Positions 1 to 6,877 are shown, numbered from the stretch's first letter. The stretch: 14,377 bases of DNA from Methanoregula sp. (GCA_003136075.1 PNBP01000014.1:226-14602); one strand, 5' to 3'. Notes: generated from the sequence alone by a model not told the origin. Numbers and translations: made by a program.

Positions 1-106
1 TATCGCCGATGTACGCCTTGCCGAGGTTGTCGGGGACGTGCACCCTGTACCAGCTCTTGGCCTTCCAGCCTTCAACTCTTCTTCCAACCTGTTTCTTCTT
101 TGCCAT
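1..106 (-). CDS. rps3ae: 30S ribosomal protein S3Ae, N-terminal part (runs off window)
   Basis: Only the first 35 codons are inside the window; the gene continues past position 1. The start ATG is at 106-104 and the protein begins MAKKKQVGRRVEGWKAKSW, followed by a VPDNLGKAYIGD stretch, which is the characteristic basic N-terminus of archaeal S3Ae (the eukaryotic S1e/S3a homologue). S3Ae is a small-subunit ribosomal protein found in archaea and eukaryotes, absent from bacteria. It lies 28 bases downstream of pcc1 on the same strand, the usual rps15-recJ-pcc1-rps3ae order in archaea, so it is probably co-transcribed. A GGTGATACCATG context gives a plausible ribosome binding site (AGGTGA) a few bases before the start. 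Confidence 0.93.
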   Translation of the reverse strand, partial: MAKKKQVGRRVEGWKAKSWYRVHVPDNLGKAYIGD

Positions 107-134
107 GGTATCACCTAGAGTTTTTTTGTTCTTG

Positions 135-374
135 TTAGTGCTTCGGTTTCTCCATTGAAACGACCGAACATGTGTCCTCTGCAATTGCCAGATTCATCAG
201 ATAATCGTCCACAGATGCAATGACTGACCGGAGCTGTGTGCCGGTAATCATCGTCGTTACCGTATCGCCATCATCGGTCGTGGTCATGGTGCGCAGGTTG
301 TCCGGGGCAAGTGCCTCTGCAACACTGACGGCATTCCCGTGGCGGGTGGTAATCATGCCGGTGATCTGCATCAT
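135..374 (-). CDS. pcc1: KEOPS complex subunit Pcc1
   Basis: A 79-residue protein matching the size and character of Pcc1, the small dimerising subunit of the KEOPS complex that makes the universal t6A37 modification of ANN-decoding tRNAs. I chose the ATG at 374-372 because it overlaps the recJ stop codon as ATGA and has a GGAGG about 10 bases upstream inside recJ; a second ATG follows directly at 371, and an in-frame GTG at 395 is also possible but lacks a better site. Sequence features are an N-terminal beta strand (QITGMITTRHG), a central NLRTMTTTDDGDTVTTMITG segment and a C-terminal helix (RSVIASVDDYLMNLAIAED), the KH-like layout of the family. The position between recJ and rps3ae is the conserved archaeal context and supports the call more than residue identity alone. 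Confidence 0.85.
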   Translation of the reverse strand: MMQITGMITTRHGNAVSVAEALAPDNLRTMTTTDDGDTVTTMITGTQLRSVIASVDDYLMNLAIAEDTCSVVSMEKPKH

Positions 375-1588
375 ACGGCAAATGCCTCCTGCCACCCGTG
401 AGAGAACCCGTCAATCTGGTTGAAGGGTATGGTTGCCCCTGCCCTGCGGTGGTGTCCGCCGCCATTCCCGCCGCATGTTGTTGCGAGATCGCGGACGACA
501 CTTCCCAGATCGGTATCATTTCCCGCGGGGGAGCGGGCCGATAACCGGCACATTTCCCCATCCTGTGCGTACACGAGCACCGGCATGGTGTGGACACGAT
601 CCCGCGCAAGTACATCTGCCACGTCGCTGGCGAGTGTCGCGTCCTGCACCTCATAGATCGACAGGGCTCCGGCAATCGGGTGTGCAGATTTTATCGCACC
701 GATTACCTTCATGCGGTGCTGACGGGCAATCTCCCACGCCTTGTCAAGGTCATGAGATGACCGCAGGCAGAGTGCCGCCCCCAAATCGCCGTGACCTGAT
801 TTTCCGCAGGCATCAATGACTGCCGTAAACGCGTGGCCATCTTCGATGACCTCACGTTCAAGGTGGAATGTGTCCCCGTACAGGGAGAGCATGCCTTCTG
901 CCGATGTCTGCCGGGCAGTCGTGAGCACGGCAAGGGAGACGAGAGTATCAAGGCGTGTGCCATTCTCCCCTTTTGCATGATCGATGAGTTCTGCGATGAC
1001 CGGCTCTTCACCGCTGATCGCTTCAAGGTACGGGCTGGTAGCCATGTACCACCGCTCTGTCATGTCCCGCCCCGGAAGAACAAGACCCCGGTCCGGCACG
1101 ATAATGCCGTTTCCGACGCCTTCGTTGAAGATCTCAAGGTTCTTGCCGGCTATTGCCTGATCATCACCAATAATGCCGGGAATTACGAGCCCGGCAAGGT
1201 CTCGGTTGTCGCCAAGATGCTGCGCGACAATATATGCCGTTCCTGCCGCCGAGAGTTCGCGGTCACCATCAATGCCGGAAAGACGGGGGTTTACCTGGAA
1301 CTCACCTTCAAACTGCGGGATGTGGTGGTCAACAACCATCACGTCGCGGGGAATGTCTGTCATACCCGATCCAAGGTCGCAGAGCAGTTTTGCCGTGTCT
1401 CCAGCCAGATCGGCGGGAGTCACTGCCTGTTTGATGCGAAGCCGGAACCGGATGCCCACACGGAGCATTGCCTGACAAAGGATGCCTGCCGCTGCGATAC
1501 CATCAGCGTCGTGGTGTGCATACACCTCGATGTACTGCTGGCGCCGTATCTGGTCTGCAACGGTTTGGGCGTCTTCATCAAGCGACAT
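371..1588 (-). CDS. recJ: DHH-family single-stranded exonuclease, archaeal RecJ-like
   Basis: A 405-residue DHH-superfamily phosphoesterase. Visible motifs are HHDADG at 25-30 (motif I, metal-binding Asp27 and Asp29), CDLGSG at 70-75 (motif II), VVDHHIP at 85-91 (motif III, DHH) and the C-terminal DHHA1 signature GGNGGGHHRRAGA near 373-385. All expected metal ligands appear present, so it should be an active Mn/Mg-dependent nuclease. Archaeal relatives are RecJ homologues; some (GAN) associate with the GINS replication complex, but I cannot tell from sequence whether this paralogue does. It starts 26 bases after the rps15 stop with a modest AGGT site and overlaps pcc1 by 4 bases, so it is translated from the rps15 transcript. 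It is shorter than bacterial RecJ (about 570 residues), as usual for the archaeal form. Confidence 0.88.
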   Translation of the reverse strand: MSLDEDAQTVADQIRRQQYIEVYAHHDADGIAAAGILCQAMLRVGIRFRLRIKQAVTPADLAGDTAKLLCDLGSGMTDIPRDVMVVDHHIPQFEGEFQVNPRLSGIDGDRELSAAGTAYIVAQHLGDNRDLAGLVIPGIIGDDQAIAGKNLEIFNEGVGNGIIVPDRGLVLPGRDMTERWYMATSPYLEAISGEEPVIAELIDHAKGENGTRLDTLVSLAVLTTARQTSAEGMLSLYGDTFHLEREVIEDGHAFTAVIDACGKSGHGDLGAALCLRSSHDLDKAWEIARQHRMKVIGAIKSAHPIAGALSIYEVQDATLASDVADVLARDRVHTMPVLVYAQDGEMCRLSARSPAGNDTDLGSVVRDLATTCGGNGGGHHRRAGATIPFNQIDGFSHGWQEAFAV

Positions 1589-1614
1589 GTTGAACCTGGA
1601 CGATTGTATCTGGT

Positions 1615-2073
1615 TTACCGGGAGAGCAGAATCTCTGCGGTCTCTGGTTTGTAGGTAAAGTCTGCGGGCAGTTTCTTTGAATTCGTGTAGTACCTTACGA
1701 GCCTTCTGATTTTGGCTTCCACAAGGTGCAGCTGCCGCTTGTTATGCAGATCTTTCTTGTTCTCCTCGAGGTGCTTGCGCAGCCCGAGCGCTTTTTTCAT
1801 CAGATCCCGAAGGTCTTCAGGAATCTCGGTTGCCATCTTGTTCTCTTTTAAGATATCGCCAATGCGCTTTCCTGTTGCCAGTTTGACGTCAGGTACACCG
1901 TATTTGTCCCGAAGGACGAGACCGATCTTACTGCTTGAAGTGCCTTCCCTGCGGAGATCGATAATGATTTTCTCGATCGCTGCGGTGTCCGTGTTGGACC
2001 ATGCAGGCGCCTCTTTCCGGTAAGGGCGGACGGAGCATGACTTGCCTCTTCGTCTGGCGTGCATTCGTGCCAT
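1615..2073 (-). CDS. rps15: 30S ribosomal protein S15
   Basis: A 152-residue archaeal/eukaryal-type S15 (uS15), longer than the ~89-residue bacterial protein because of its N-terminal extension. It opens MARMHARRRGKSCSVRP and continues with the TSSSKIGLVLRDKYGVPDVK segment and the C-terminal helical rRNA-binding part (HLVEAKIRRLVRYYTNSKKLP). The protein binds the 16S rRNA central domain early in 30S assembly. The start ATG at 2073 is preceded by AAGGAGGTT with a 7-base spacer, a near-perfect Shine-Dalgarno site. It is the first gene of the minus-strand cluster with recJ, pcc1 and rps3ae. Its upstream region holds a TATA box within a dyad and a structured segment, listed separately, which could control the operon. 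Confidence 0.97.
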   Translation of the reverse strand: MARMHARRRGKSCSVRPYRKEAPAWSNTDTAAIEKIIIDLRREGTSSSKIGLVLRDKYGVPDVKLATGKRIGDILKENKMATEIPEDLRDLMKKALGLRKHLEENKKDLHNKRQLHLVEAKIRRLVRYYTNSKKLPADFTYKPETAEILLSR

Positions 2074-2098
2074 AGTTGAACCTCCTTAAGAGACATTT

Positions 2099-2189
2099 TG
2101 TAAGTCCAGAAAAGTGCAGTATTGTTACTGACTCTCTGTAATCCCAAAGCCACGCTTGAGGCAGTGCGGTTAAGCACGTCGGACTTACA
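2099..2189 (-). other. Foldable region upstream of rps15 bounded by a perfect 9-bp inverted repeat
   Basis: Read on the minus strand, TGTAAGTCC (2189-2181) is exactly complementary to GGACTTACA (2107-2099). Between them are a hairpin CAGTA-ACAA-TACTG (2130-2117), extendable by about six more pairs across one bulged C (GAGAGT with ACTTTT), a short GTGC-TTAACC-GCAC hairpin (2177-2164) and a weak GCC/GGC hairpin (2162-2149). The 3' arm ends 14 bases before the rps15 Shine-Dalgarno core. It could be a cis-regulatory mRNA leader, a separate small RNA, or a DNA-level dyad. Caveat: a transcript from the 2202-2210 TATA box should begin near 2180, which would exclude most of the 5' arm; an upstream box near 2238-2247 would include it. 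I recognise no known RNA family. Confidence 0.4.
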
Positions 2190-2194
2190 TCTGT

Positions 2195-2217
2195 CAGCAC
2201 TAATTTAAAAAGTGCTG
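2195..2217 (-). promoter_or_regulatory. Putative rps15 promoter: TATA box inside a 7-bp dyad
   Basis: CAGCACT (2195-2201) and AGTGCTG (2211-2217) form a perfect 7-bp inverted repeat around a 9-base AT-only centre. On the minus strand the centre reads TTTTAAATT, a good archaeal TATA box for the rps15 cluster, with an expected start near 2180. A dyad that brackets the TATA box would be a natural repressor site competing with TBP/TFB, but this is inference; no regulator is visible nearby. Confidence 0.5.
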
Positions 2218-2328
2218 TCTTACTATTGACCGCGCGGGAATATTAAGAGTATTGGTGATAGCAGTAAAAAAGATCAGAGGAGCATCTGCCCCGGTAACAG
2301 TCTACAGTCTTCTGTCCAGACGCCTGCC

Positions 2329-3120
2329 ATGTGGTGTTGTCCTCATCCTTTTTACTCTGCCGGAACCAACCACATCGTACACATGGATAAGATCCCTCTT
2401 GAGACAACGGGCGGGGAACCGGTAATACGGTTCCGGGACTGTTTCTCCGTACGGTATATCCAGTCTGCCGTACTTCTCTGCCGGCTCGGGTACGGGATCG
2501 AAAAAAAGTATTCTGATGGTACAGAACCCGGGCCGGACCTCCTGCTCCGTCACGAGGTGTTTATCCTTAATTCGATCCTCTCCACCGTAGCATTCTTAGA
2601 GTCCACTATCAACGAGTTCTATGCCGATGCAACTGATGGCGCCTACTTCTATGTCGATAAAAAGCATGAAGCACTCCTCAAAACCGTTGGTGAAGGATGG
2701 CAGAACGAGAAGAACTTTGACCGTGCCCCGATGATCACCAAATACCAGAAAATACTCGCGATTGCCGGTTCCTCCCCGTTTGAAGAAGATGATCCGGTGT
2801 TTTCCAATATCCGGGATCTCATCGAGATCCGCAACTACCTGATGCATTACCGGCGGGAATGGGTTGTTGTCGCAGATGAACGTGTGTCAGAGGATGATAC
2901 AAAAACACAGGTAGAGAAATTTGAGAAAAAACTACAAAGAAAATTCGCTCAAAACCCCTTCGCTCACAAAAACCAGCCGTATTTCCCGGACAAATGTTTT
3001 GGTCATGGGTGTGCGGAATGGGCGGTGACCAACAGCCTGCTGTTCACCGATGCGTTTTTCCATAAACTTGACCTGCCCGCTCCCTATGAGGGGATAAAAG
3101 ACGATCTGCTGACCCGGTAA
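2329..3120 (+). CDS. Uncharacterised protein with a HEPN-like R-X4-H motif
   Basis: A protein of up to 263 residues that I do not recognise as a named family. The start is uncertain: the ATG at 2329 gives 263 residues, the ATG at 2383 (MDKIPLETTGG) gives 245 and looks a more natural N-terminus; neither has a clear ribosome binding site. It appears largely alpha-helical and soluble with no signal peptide or membrane segment. The segment RDLIEIRNYLMHYRREW contains R168-N-Y-L-M-H173 (numbered from 2329), matching the R-X4-6-H active-site motif of HEPN domains, many of which are RNases or toxins; the upstream helix FLESTINEFYADA fits the first helix of such a bundle. A single motif is weak evidence. 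It stands alone between two minus-strand clusters, divergent from rps15 and convergent with the Zn-ribbon gene, so context gives no partner. Confidence 0.7.
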   Translation: MWCCPHPFYSAGTNHIVHMDKIPLETTGGEPVIRFRDCFSVRYIQSAVLLCRLGYGIEKKYSDGTEPGPDLLLRHEVFILNSILSTVAFLESTINEFYADATDGAYFYVDKKHEALLKTVGEGWQNEKNFDRAPMITKYQKILAIAGSSPFEEDDPVFSNIRDLIEIRNYLMHYRREWVVVADERVSEDDTKTQVEKFEKKLQRKFAQNPFAHKNQPYFPDKCFGHGCAEWAVTNSLLFTDAFFHKLDLPAPYEGIKDDLLTR

Positions 3121-3145
3121 CTGTGGTATCTGCACGGTCATTATA

Positions 3146-3175
3146 TTTTTAAAAACGGGTATACTGTTAAAAAAA
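3146..3175. terminator. Likely bidirectional terminator between convergent genes
   Basis: The 72-base gap between the convergent genes holds TTTTTAAAAA (3146-3155) and a run of seven A (3169-3175), which is a T7 run on the minus strand. Archaeal RNA polymerase terminates on oligo-T tracts, so this can serve the plus-strand HEPN-like gene (T5) and the minus-strand Zn-ribbon gene (T7). Confidence 0.5.
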
Positions 3176-3192
3176 GATCGAAACGTCTAAAA

Positions 3193-3591
3193 TTATCTCT
3201 TCGATCTCTTCTTTTTCGGGGTATCTTTAGCCATCGACATCAGGTCGATGATATAACTACCCTCGGATCCGCCGATGCTTACGATCCGCTCGTCGTCTTT
3301 AGCCATCTTCACAATATTGAGCTCATATGACCCGGGTGCTACGACGCGTATCGTTTCAACCCGGTCATACATCTCCACTTCTTTTTTTGCTTTCGGTTCT
3401 ACGACGGTCAGGACCTCTTCTTTAGAGTCCTGGGCAATCTCTTCAATGGACTTCTCTTCGAGCACGTCTTTGTTGATCTCTGCTTCCTTGACGTACAGGA
3501 ACTTCTTGCCGCCACAGCTTCCGCATCCTTTCAGGATCTCAGTTGACCCGTCAGGATATTCCCTGCCGCATTTTGTGCACTTGTGTGGCAT
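3193..3591 (-). CDS. Archaeal Zn-ribbon protein of unknown function
   Basis: A 132-residue protein with an N-terminal zinc ribbon made by C5-X2-C8 and C23-X2-C26, an acidic middle (about 35-65: EEKSIEEIAQDSKEE) and a C-terminal domain of about 55 residues (YDRVETIRVVAPGSYELNI then SEGSYIIDLMSMAK), ending in a basic KKKRSKR tail. This resembles the conserved archaeal Zn-ribbon-containing proteins (COG3364 type) found beside Era-like GTPases. The exact biochemical role is not known to me. It begins 12 bases after the GTPase stop, so the two are surely co-transcribed and probably work together. In some archaea a DUF2073 gene lies in this operon; there is no room for it here. Confidence 0.8.
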   Translation of the reverse strand: MPHKCTKCGREYPDGSTEILKGCGSCGGKKFLYVKEAEINKDVLEEKSIEEIAQDSKEEVLTVVEPKAKKEVEMYDRVETIRVVAPGSYELNIVKMAKDDERIVSIGGSEGSYIIDLMSMAKDTPKKKRSKR

Positions 3592-3603
3592 TTTTGCTCC
3601 CCA

Positions 3604-4257
3604 TCAGGCAAAGTTTTCGATCATCTTCTCGTAGAGTTCTTCTGTGTTCCGGCCCTCAAGACCGGAGATCGCCACCACCGGGTGCTGGGGGAACGCACTC
3701 CGTATCCGGGCAGGAGCTGCGTTGGGAAGGTCAATTTTGTTTGCGACAATAATCACCGGCAGGTTACGGCTCTCAATAATCCCGACCATCATGATATTGA
3801 CCTGCATAAAGGGATCCAGGGTGGAGTCCAGCATGTAGATGACGCCATCGATATCCTCACGCAACCAGTGCATCGCTTCAGCAACACCTTCGGTCGCTTC
3901 CCGGGCACGGATGATCGCTTCGTCCTTCTCCATGCCGTATTCAAGAAACTCGTGGTAATCGATCTTTGTCGTGACCCCGGGTGTATCAACAATGTCGAGG
4001 GTTACCGAACCCCCGTTTGCCCCCGCGATCACGATATCCTCTTTCTTTCGTGCACGGCGTGTTTCATGCGGGATCTCGCTTACCGGTCCGACAGCGTCGC
4101 CGGTCCAGTCCCGGGCAATACGGTTGGCAAGCGTTGTCTTCCCGGCATTTGGCGGGCCGTATATACCAATCCGGGTCCGCTTCTTATTAAAAAAACGAGT
4201 GAGGAAGAGAGAAAATTTCTTCTTTGCCTTACCAAAGGTCTTGGAAAATGTCGTCAT
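3604..4257 (-). CDS. Era-like GTP-binding protein
   Basis: A 217-residue small GTPase of the TRAFAC/Era-like class. All G motifs are visible: G1 GPPNAGKT at 34-41, a G2 candidate Thr66 in PHETRR, G3 DTPG at 91-94, G4 NKID at 173-176 and G5-like SGL at 198-200. The first 30 residues are basic and aromatic (KKKFSLFLTRFFNKKR), likely an amphipathic or RNA/membrane-contacting extension. There is no KH domain, so it is not bacterial Era itself, and the protein stops soon after the G domain. The family is widespread in archaea and uncharacterised; pairing with the downstream Zn-ribbon protein suggests a ribosome or RNA related task, which is inference. The start ATG at 4257 has a GAGG about 8 bases upstream. 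Confidence 0.88.
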   Translation of the reverse strand: MTTFSKTFGKAKKKFSLFLTRFFNKKRTRIGIYGPPNAGKTTLANRIARDWTGDAVGPVSEIPHETRRARKKEDIVIAGANGGSVTLDIVDTPGVTTKIDYHEFLEYGMEKDEAIIRAREATEGVAEAMHWLREDIDGVIYMLDSTLDPFMQVNIMMVGIIESRNLPVIIVANKIDLPNAAPARIRSAFPQHPVVAISGLEGRNTEELYEKMIENFA

Positions 4258-4386
4258 TATAAGCCTCTTTTAGGTCTGTATGGTGTGCTGGTGCAATGAA
4301 TTCACCATAAATCGTTAGTAATGTTTGGAATGCGTTCTTTATTATGTTTCTTGTAAATCCTGACGGTTTGTTCTCGTGGTATTCTC

Positions 4387-4411
4387 CACAGGCATTTTTA
4401 TTATTACTGTG
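4387..4411. repeat. Inverted repeat CACAG-N15-CTGTG around an AT-rich centre
   Basis: CACAG at 4387-4391 and CTGTG at 4407-4411 flank an almost pure A/T stretch (TTTTTATTATTA). It lies in the intergenic region between the divergent GTPase and CBS operons, about 35 bases upstream of the CBS TATA box. It could be an operator or an alternative promoter; a 5-bp dyad can also occur by chance. Confidence 0.3.
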
Positions 4412-4442
4412 CCGCATAGATTTCTGCCCCTGCCAAATTGTA

Positions 4443-4505
4443 TTTATACAAGTGGCGGGGAGTATGGTAATTGTAATCATCAGCTCAATCACTTCGAGGA
4501 GGTGA
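4443..4505 (+). promoter_or_regulatory. Promoter and Shine-Dalgarno site of the CBS operon
   Basis: TTTATACA at 4443-4450 is a good archaeal TATA box, predicting a transcript start near 4472 and a leader of about 36 bases. GAGGAGGTGA at 4496-4505, three bases before the ATG, is an unusually complete anti-16S match, implying strong translation of the first CBS gene. Confidence 0.6.
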
Positions 4506-4508
4506 CTC

Positions 4509-5075
4509 ATGAAAAAGACATCCAACGCCATAAGCTTCGAGACCCGTGTACCGCTTAAGGAGATCATGCATCACAACCCCACGACTATCAACTGGGGTTC
4601 AACGGTCGCTAAGGCTGCAGCGAGGATGTGCCATGACGATGTAGGAAGCTGCATTGTCCTCAAGCGCAACCTCCCTGTCGGCATTGTAACCGAGCAGGAT
4701 ATCAATTGCAAAGTGGTGGCAAAGGACTCAAAGCCCAGCAGTGTACATGTAGAAGATATCATGAGCACGCCGCTCATCACCGTGAGCGAGGATAAGACTG
4801 TCGGCGATGCAGCCCACATGATGGTGAAGCACCGGGTTAGACGACTCCCCGTTGTCAACGAGGACAACAAGGTGATCGGTATTCTTGCCGTCAGGGATCT
4901 TCTTACCGTTTCAACCGAGCAAAATGAGATCCTTATGGATCTCATTGATATCAACCGCGAAGAATCAGTTGATCCCGGGGTATGCAACCGCTGCAGCCAG
5001 ATGTCTGATGATCTTAAGCGCGTAGACAATGTCATGCTCTGCGCCCGCTGCCGTGAGGAGGACAATATCACATGA
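4509..5075 (+). CDS. Two CBS domains plus C-terminal Zn ribbon (CBS operon gene 1)
   Basis: A 188-residue protein with a CBS pair (about 16-70 and 80-134) followed by a zinc ribbon with C159-X2-C162 and C178-X2-C181. CBS pairs (Bateman modules) bind adenine nucleotides, SAM or related ligands; the [S/T]-x-x-D ribose-binding signature is present in CBS1 (GIVTEQD) but degenerate in CBS2 (GILAVRD). The same architecture occurs in archaeal CBS-Zn-ribbon proteins such as Thermoplasma Ta0289. The Zn ribbon may contact nucleic acid or protein. It is the first gene of a five-gene run, has the operon's strongest ribosome binding site, and its TGA overlaps the next ATG by 4 bases, so translation is coupled. 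It is the only member of the run with a non-CBS domain. Confidence 0.9.
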   Translation: MKKTSNAISFETRVPLKEIMHHNPTTINWGSTVAKAAARMCHDDVGSCIVLKRNLPVGIVTEQDINCKVVAKDSKPSSVHVEDIMSTPLITVSEDKTVGDAAHMMVKHRVRRLPVVNEDNKVIGILAVRDLLTVSTEQNEILMDLIDINREESVDPGVCNRCSQMSDDLKRVDNVMLCARCREEDNIT

Positions 5076-5818
5076 AATCGGCACAGGATTTCATGCTTGA
5101 GATCCCTGTGCTGAAAAACAGTGACGGAATGACAAAAGCACGGCAGATCTTGAGAGATGACCAGTTCCGTGAAGCCTATGTCATTGATTCAAAAAAGTGC
5201 CTTCTCGGATATATTGACATCACTGATGCACTGAAGGTGAAGGCGACAAAATCAAACATTACCGTTGAAGGATACGTAAAAGAGGCGGCTGCAGTTCAAT
5301 CGTCAGACCCGATAGAAACGGTCGCACAAGTGATGCGGAAGTACCGGACCGATAGCGCTGCGATTGTCAATCCTGACCATCATATCCTTGGGGGGGTGCT
5401 TCTGTCCGATCTCTTCCCGGTCATCATCTCACGCCATGAACTGTCCGGATATGTGTCTGATTGCATGTCAAAAAATGTTGTTACGGCAACACCGGAAGAT
5501 AGCGTCCAGAACATATACACCCGGATCATGGAAACCGGGTACTCTGCGTTCCCGGTCTTAAAAAAGAAGCGGCTGGTCGGGGTTATCTCCCGACGGGACC
5601 TTATCAGTTCCCGGGCGGTCCGATCCGCACTTACCGGCCACACGCACAAGACCATCGCTGACGTCATGAAACACGATGTGGTCACCATCGGTTCCGATGA
5701 GCCGGCACAGGTAGCCGCACAGCTGCTGGTCATGCACGATGTGAGCCGGTTACCGGTGATGGAAGAGGACAATCTCCTGGGTATCGTGGACCGGCATGAT
5801 CTGCTTGCCGGGCTTTGA
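5072..5818 (+). CDS. Four-CBS-domain protein (CBS operon gene 2)
   Basis: A 248-residue protein that is essentially two CBS pairs: about 1-55, 65-118, 124-178 and 186-246. Each repeat has the beta-alpha-beta-beta-alpha pattern ending in a G-hydrophobic-hydrophobic-x-x-x-D turn (GYIDITD, GGVLLSD, GVISRRD, GIVDRHD). Only the third keeps a canonical [S/T]-x-x-D ribose-binding motif, so ligand binding is likely restricted, probably to the second pair. No catalytic, membrane or DNA-binding domain is fused. The ATG overlaps the previous stop as ATGA. A 117-base gap follows before gene 3, so the operon may have an internal promoter there (AAAATAATTT at 5853-5862 is a weak candidate). Confidence 0.88.
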   Translation: MKSAQDFMLEIPVLKNSDGMTKARQILRDDQFREAYVIDSKKCLLGYIDITDALKVKATKSNITVEGYVKEAAAVQSSDPIETVAQVMRKYRTDSAAIVNPDHHILGGVLLSDLFPVIISRHELSGYVSDCMSKNVVTATPEDSVQNIYTRIMETGYSAFPVLKKKRLVGVISRRDLISSRAVRSALTGHTHKTIADVMKHDVVTIGSDEPAQVAAQLLVMHDVSRLPVMEEDNLLGIVDRHDLLAGL

Positions 5819-5935
5819 AATTATCTTCGGGGAAACGAACGATCGGATAAGAAAAATAATTTGATGCCGCGGCGCATGGCAGGTTTTACCGTGCTTATGT
5901 TTGTCGGGCATCCAGCCAACTCTTGGAGGTTATCG

Positions 5936-6877
5936 ATGCGCAAGAATGACCGGGGCACCAAACAGGGTGACCGGCTCTTAAAGATGCAGGGGAAATTCGA
6001 CCGGGGGCCCGTCGACTTCAAATCCCATATCGCACAGCAGGAAGGGCAGGTGATGGTCATCGGTTCCACTGATGTCATATCGGTGCCCCAAACCCACACA
6101 ATTATCGGCGCTGCGGAGATTATGACCCAGTGCGGGTTCCGCCGTCTTCCGGTGACGGATGCGGGGACAAAGAAACTCCGGGGGATCATCACGTCCGGAG
6201 ATATAGTGAACCTGATGGGTGGAGGTGACAAGTCCCGCCTCGTGCAGGTAAAACACGGGGGAAACCTGGTTGCCGCACTCAACGAGAGCGTGCGCACGAT
6301 CATGACTCAAAAGCCGGAAACGCTCACCAGCGACGCCCATCTCATTGATGCGCTGAAGATCATCGTCGGGAAAAAGATCGGGGGGATACCGATTGTTGAT
6401 CACGAGGGGGTGCTCTGCGGGATTATTACTGAACGGGACGTGATGCGGGTGCTTGCTGCCGAGCGGAGCACCCTTGCCGTTGAGAATGTGATGAGCTCAG
6501 CTCTCCGGGTAACAACTCCTGAAAGCCCGATCTCCACGGTTACCCATGATATGACCACGTACCGGTTCAGAAGGCTTCCGGTGGTGAGCGATGACGTCCT
6601 CTTTGGGATCATTACGGCGACCGACATCATGCGGTACCTGGGGAGCCGGGAGATTTTCCAGAGGCTCAAGACGGGCAACATCGCCGAAGTGACCGGCCTT
6701 CCGGTCCGCAACCTGATTGCCGGCAACCTCTTCACAACGACACCGGAGAAAAGTGTCAATGATGCGGCACGGGAGATGCTTGAGAAGAACATCGGGGCGC
6801 TACCGGTGATCGAGGGCGGCCGGCTGATCGGGCTTGTCACGGAATTCGATCTGGTCAGAGCGTTTGCAGAGGAGTGA
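5936..6877 (+). CDS. Four-CBS-domain protein with basic N-terminal extension (CBS operon gene 3)
   Basis: A 313-residue protein. I chose the ATG at 5936 because GGAGGT (5925-5930) lies 5 bases upstream; the frame is open back to a TTG at 5861 but that part is not CBS-like. Residues 1-40 are polar and basic (MRKNDRGTKQGDRLLKMQGK), without a clear fold. Four CBS domains follow at about 44-95, 117-173, 182-236 and 257-313. All four keep a perfect ribose-binding signature (GIITSGD, GIITERD, GIITATD, GLVTEFD), so this is the member most likely to bind nucleotide at several sites. Its stop overlaps a GTG and sits 5 bases before the likely ATG of the next gene. Function beyond ligand sensing cannot be read from the sequence. 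Confidence 0.88.
   Translation: MRKNDRGTKQGDRLLKMQGKFDRGPVDFKSHIAQQEGQVMVIGSTDVISVPQTHTIIGAAEIMTQCGFRRLPVTDAGTKKLRGIITSGDIVNLMGGGDKSRLVQVKHGGNLVAALNESVRTIMTQKPETLTSDAHLIDALKIIVGKKIGGIPIVDHEGVLCGIITERDVMRVLAAERSTLAVENVMSSALRVTTPESPISTVTHDMTTYRFRRLPVVSDDVLFGIITATDIMRYLGSREIFQRLKTGNIAEVTGLPVRNLIAGNLFTTTPEKSVNDAAREMLEKNIGALPVIEGGRLIGLVTEFDLVRAFAEE

Noticed and set aside
833..1654. Long open frame of 273 codons on the plus strand opposite recJ
   Set aside because: It is the antisense shadow of a clear DHH nuclease with all motifs; the deduced protein has no family resemblance and no ribosome binding site.
2141..2190. tRNA-like 5' half on the plus strand (GAGGCAGTGCGGTTAAGC then GTCGGACTTACA)
   Set aside because: D-arm-like wording, but no matching anticodon stem, no T-loop consensus GGTTCRAAT and no acceptor partner nearby; the segment is better explained as part of the inverted-repeat region before rps15.
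4229..4567. 112-codon minus-strand frame over the GTPase/CBS intergenic region
   Set aside because: It overlaps both flanking genes, covers both predicted promoters, lacks a ribosome binding site and resembles nothing known.
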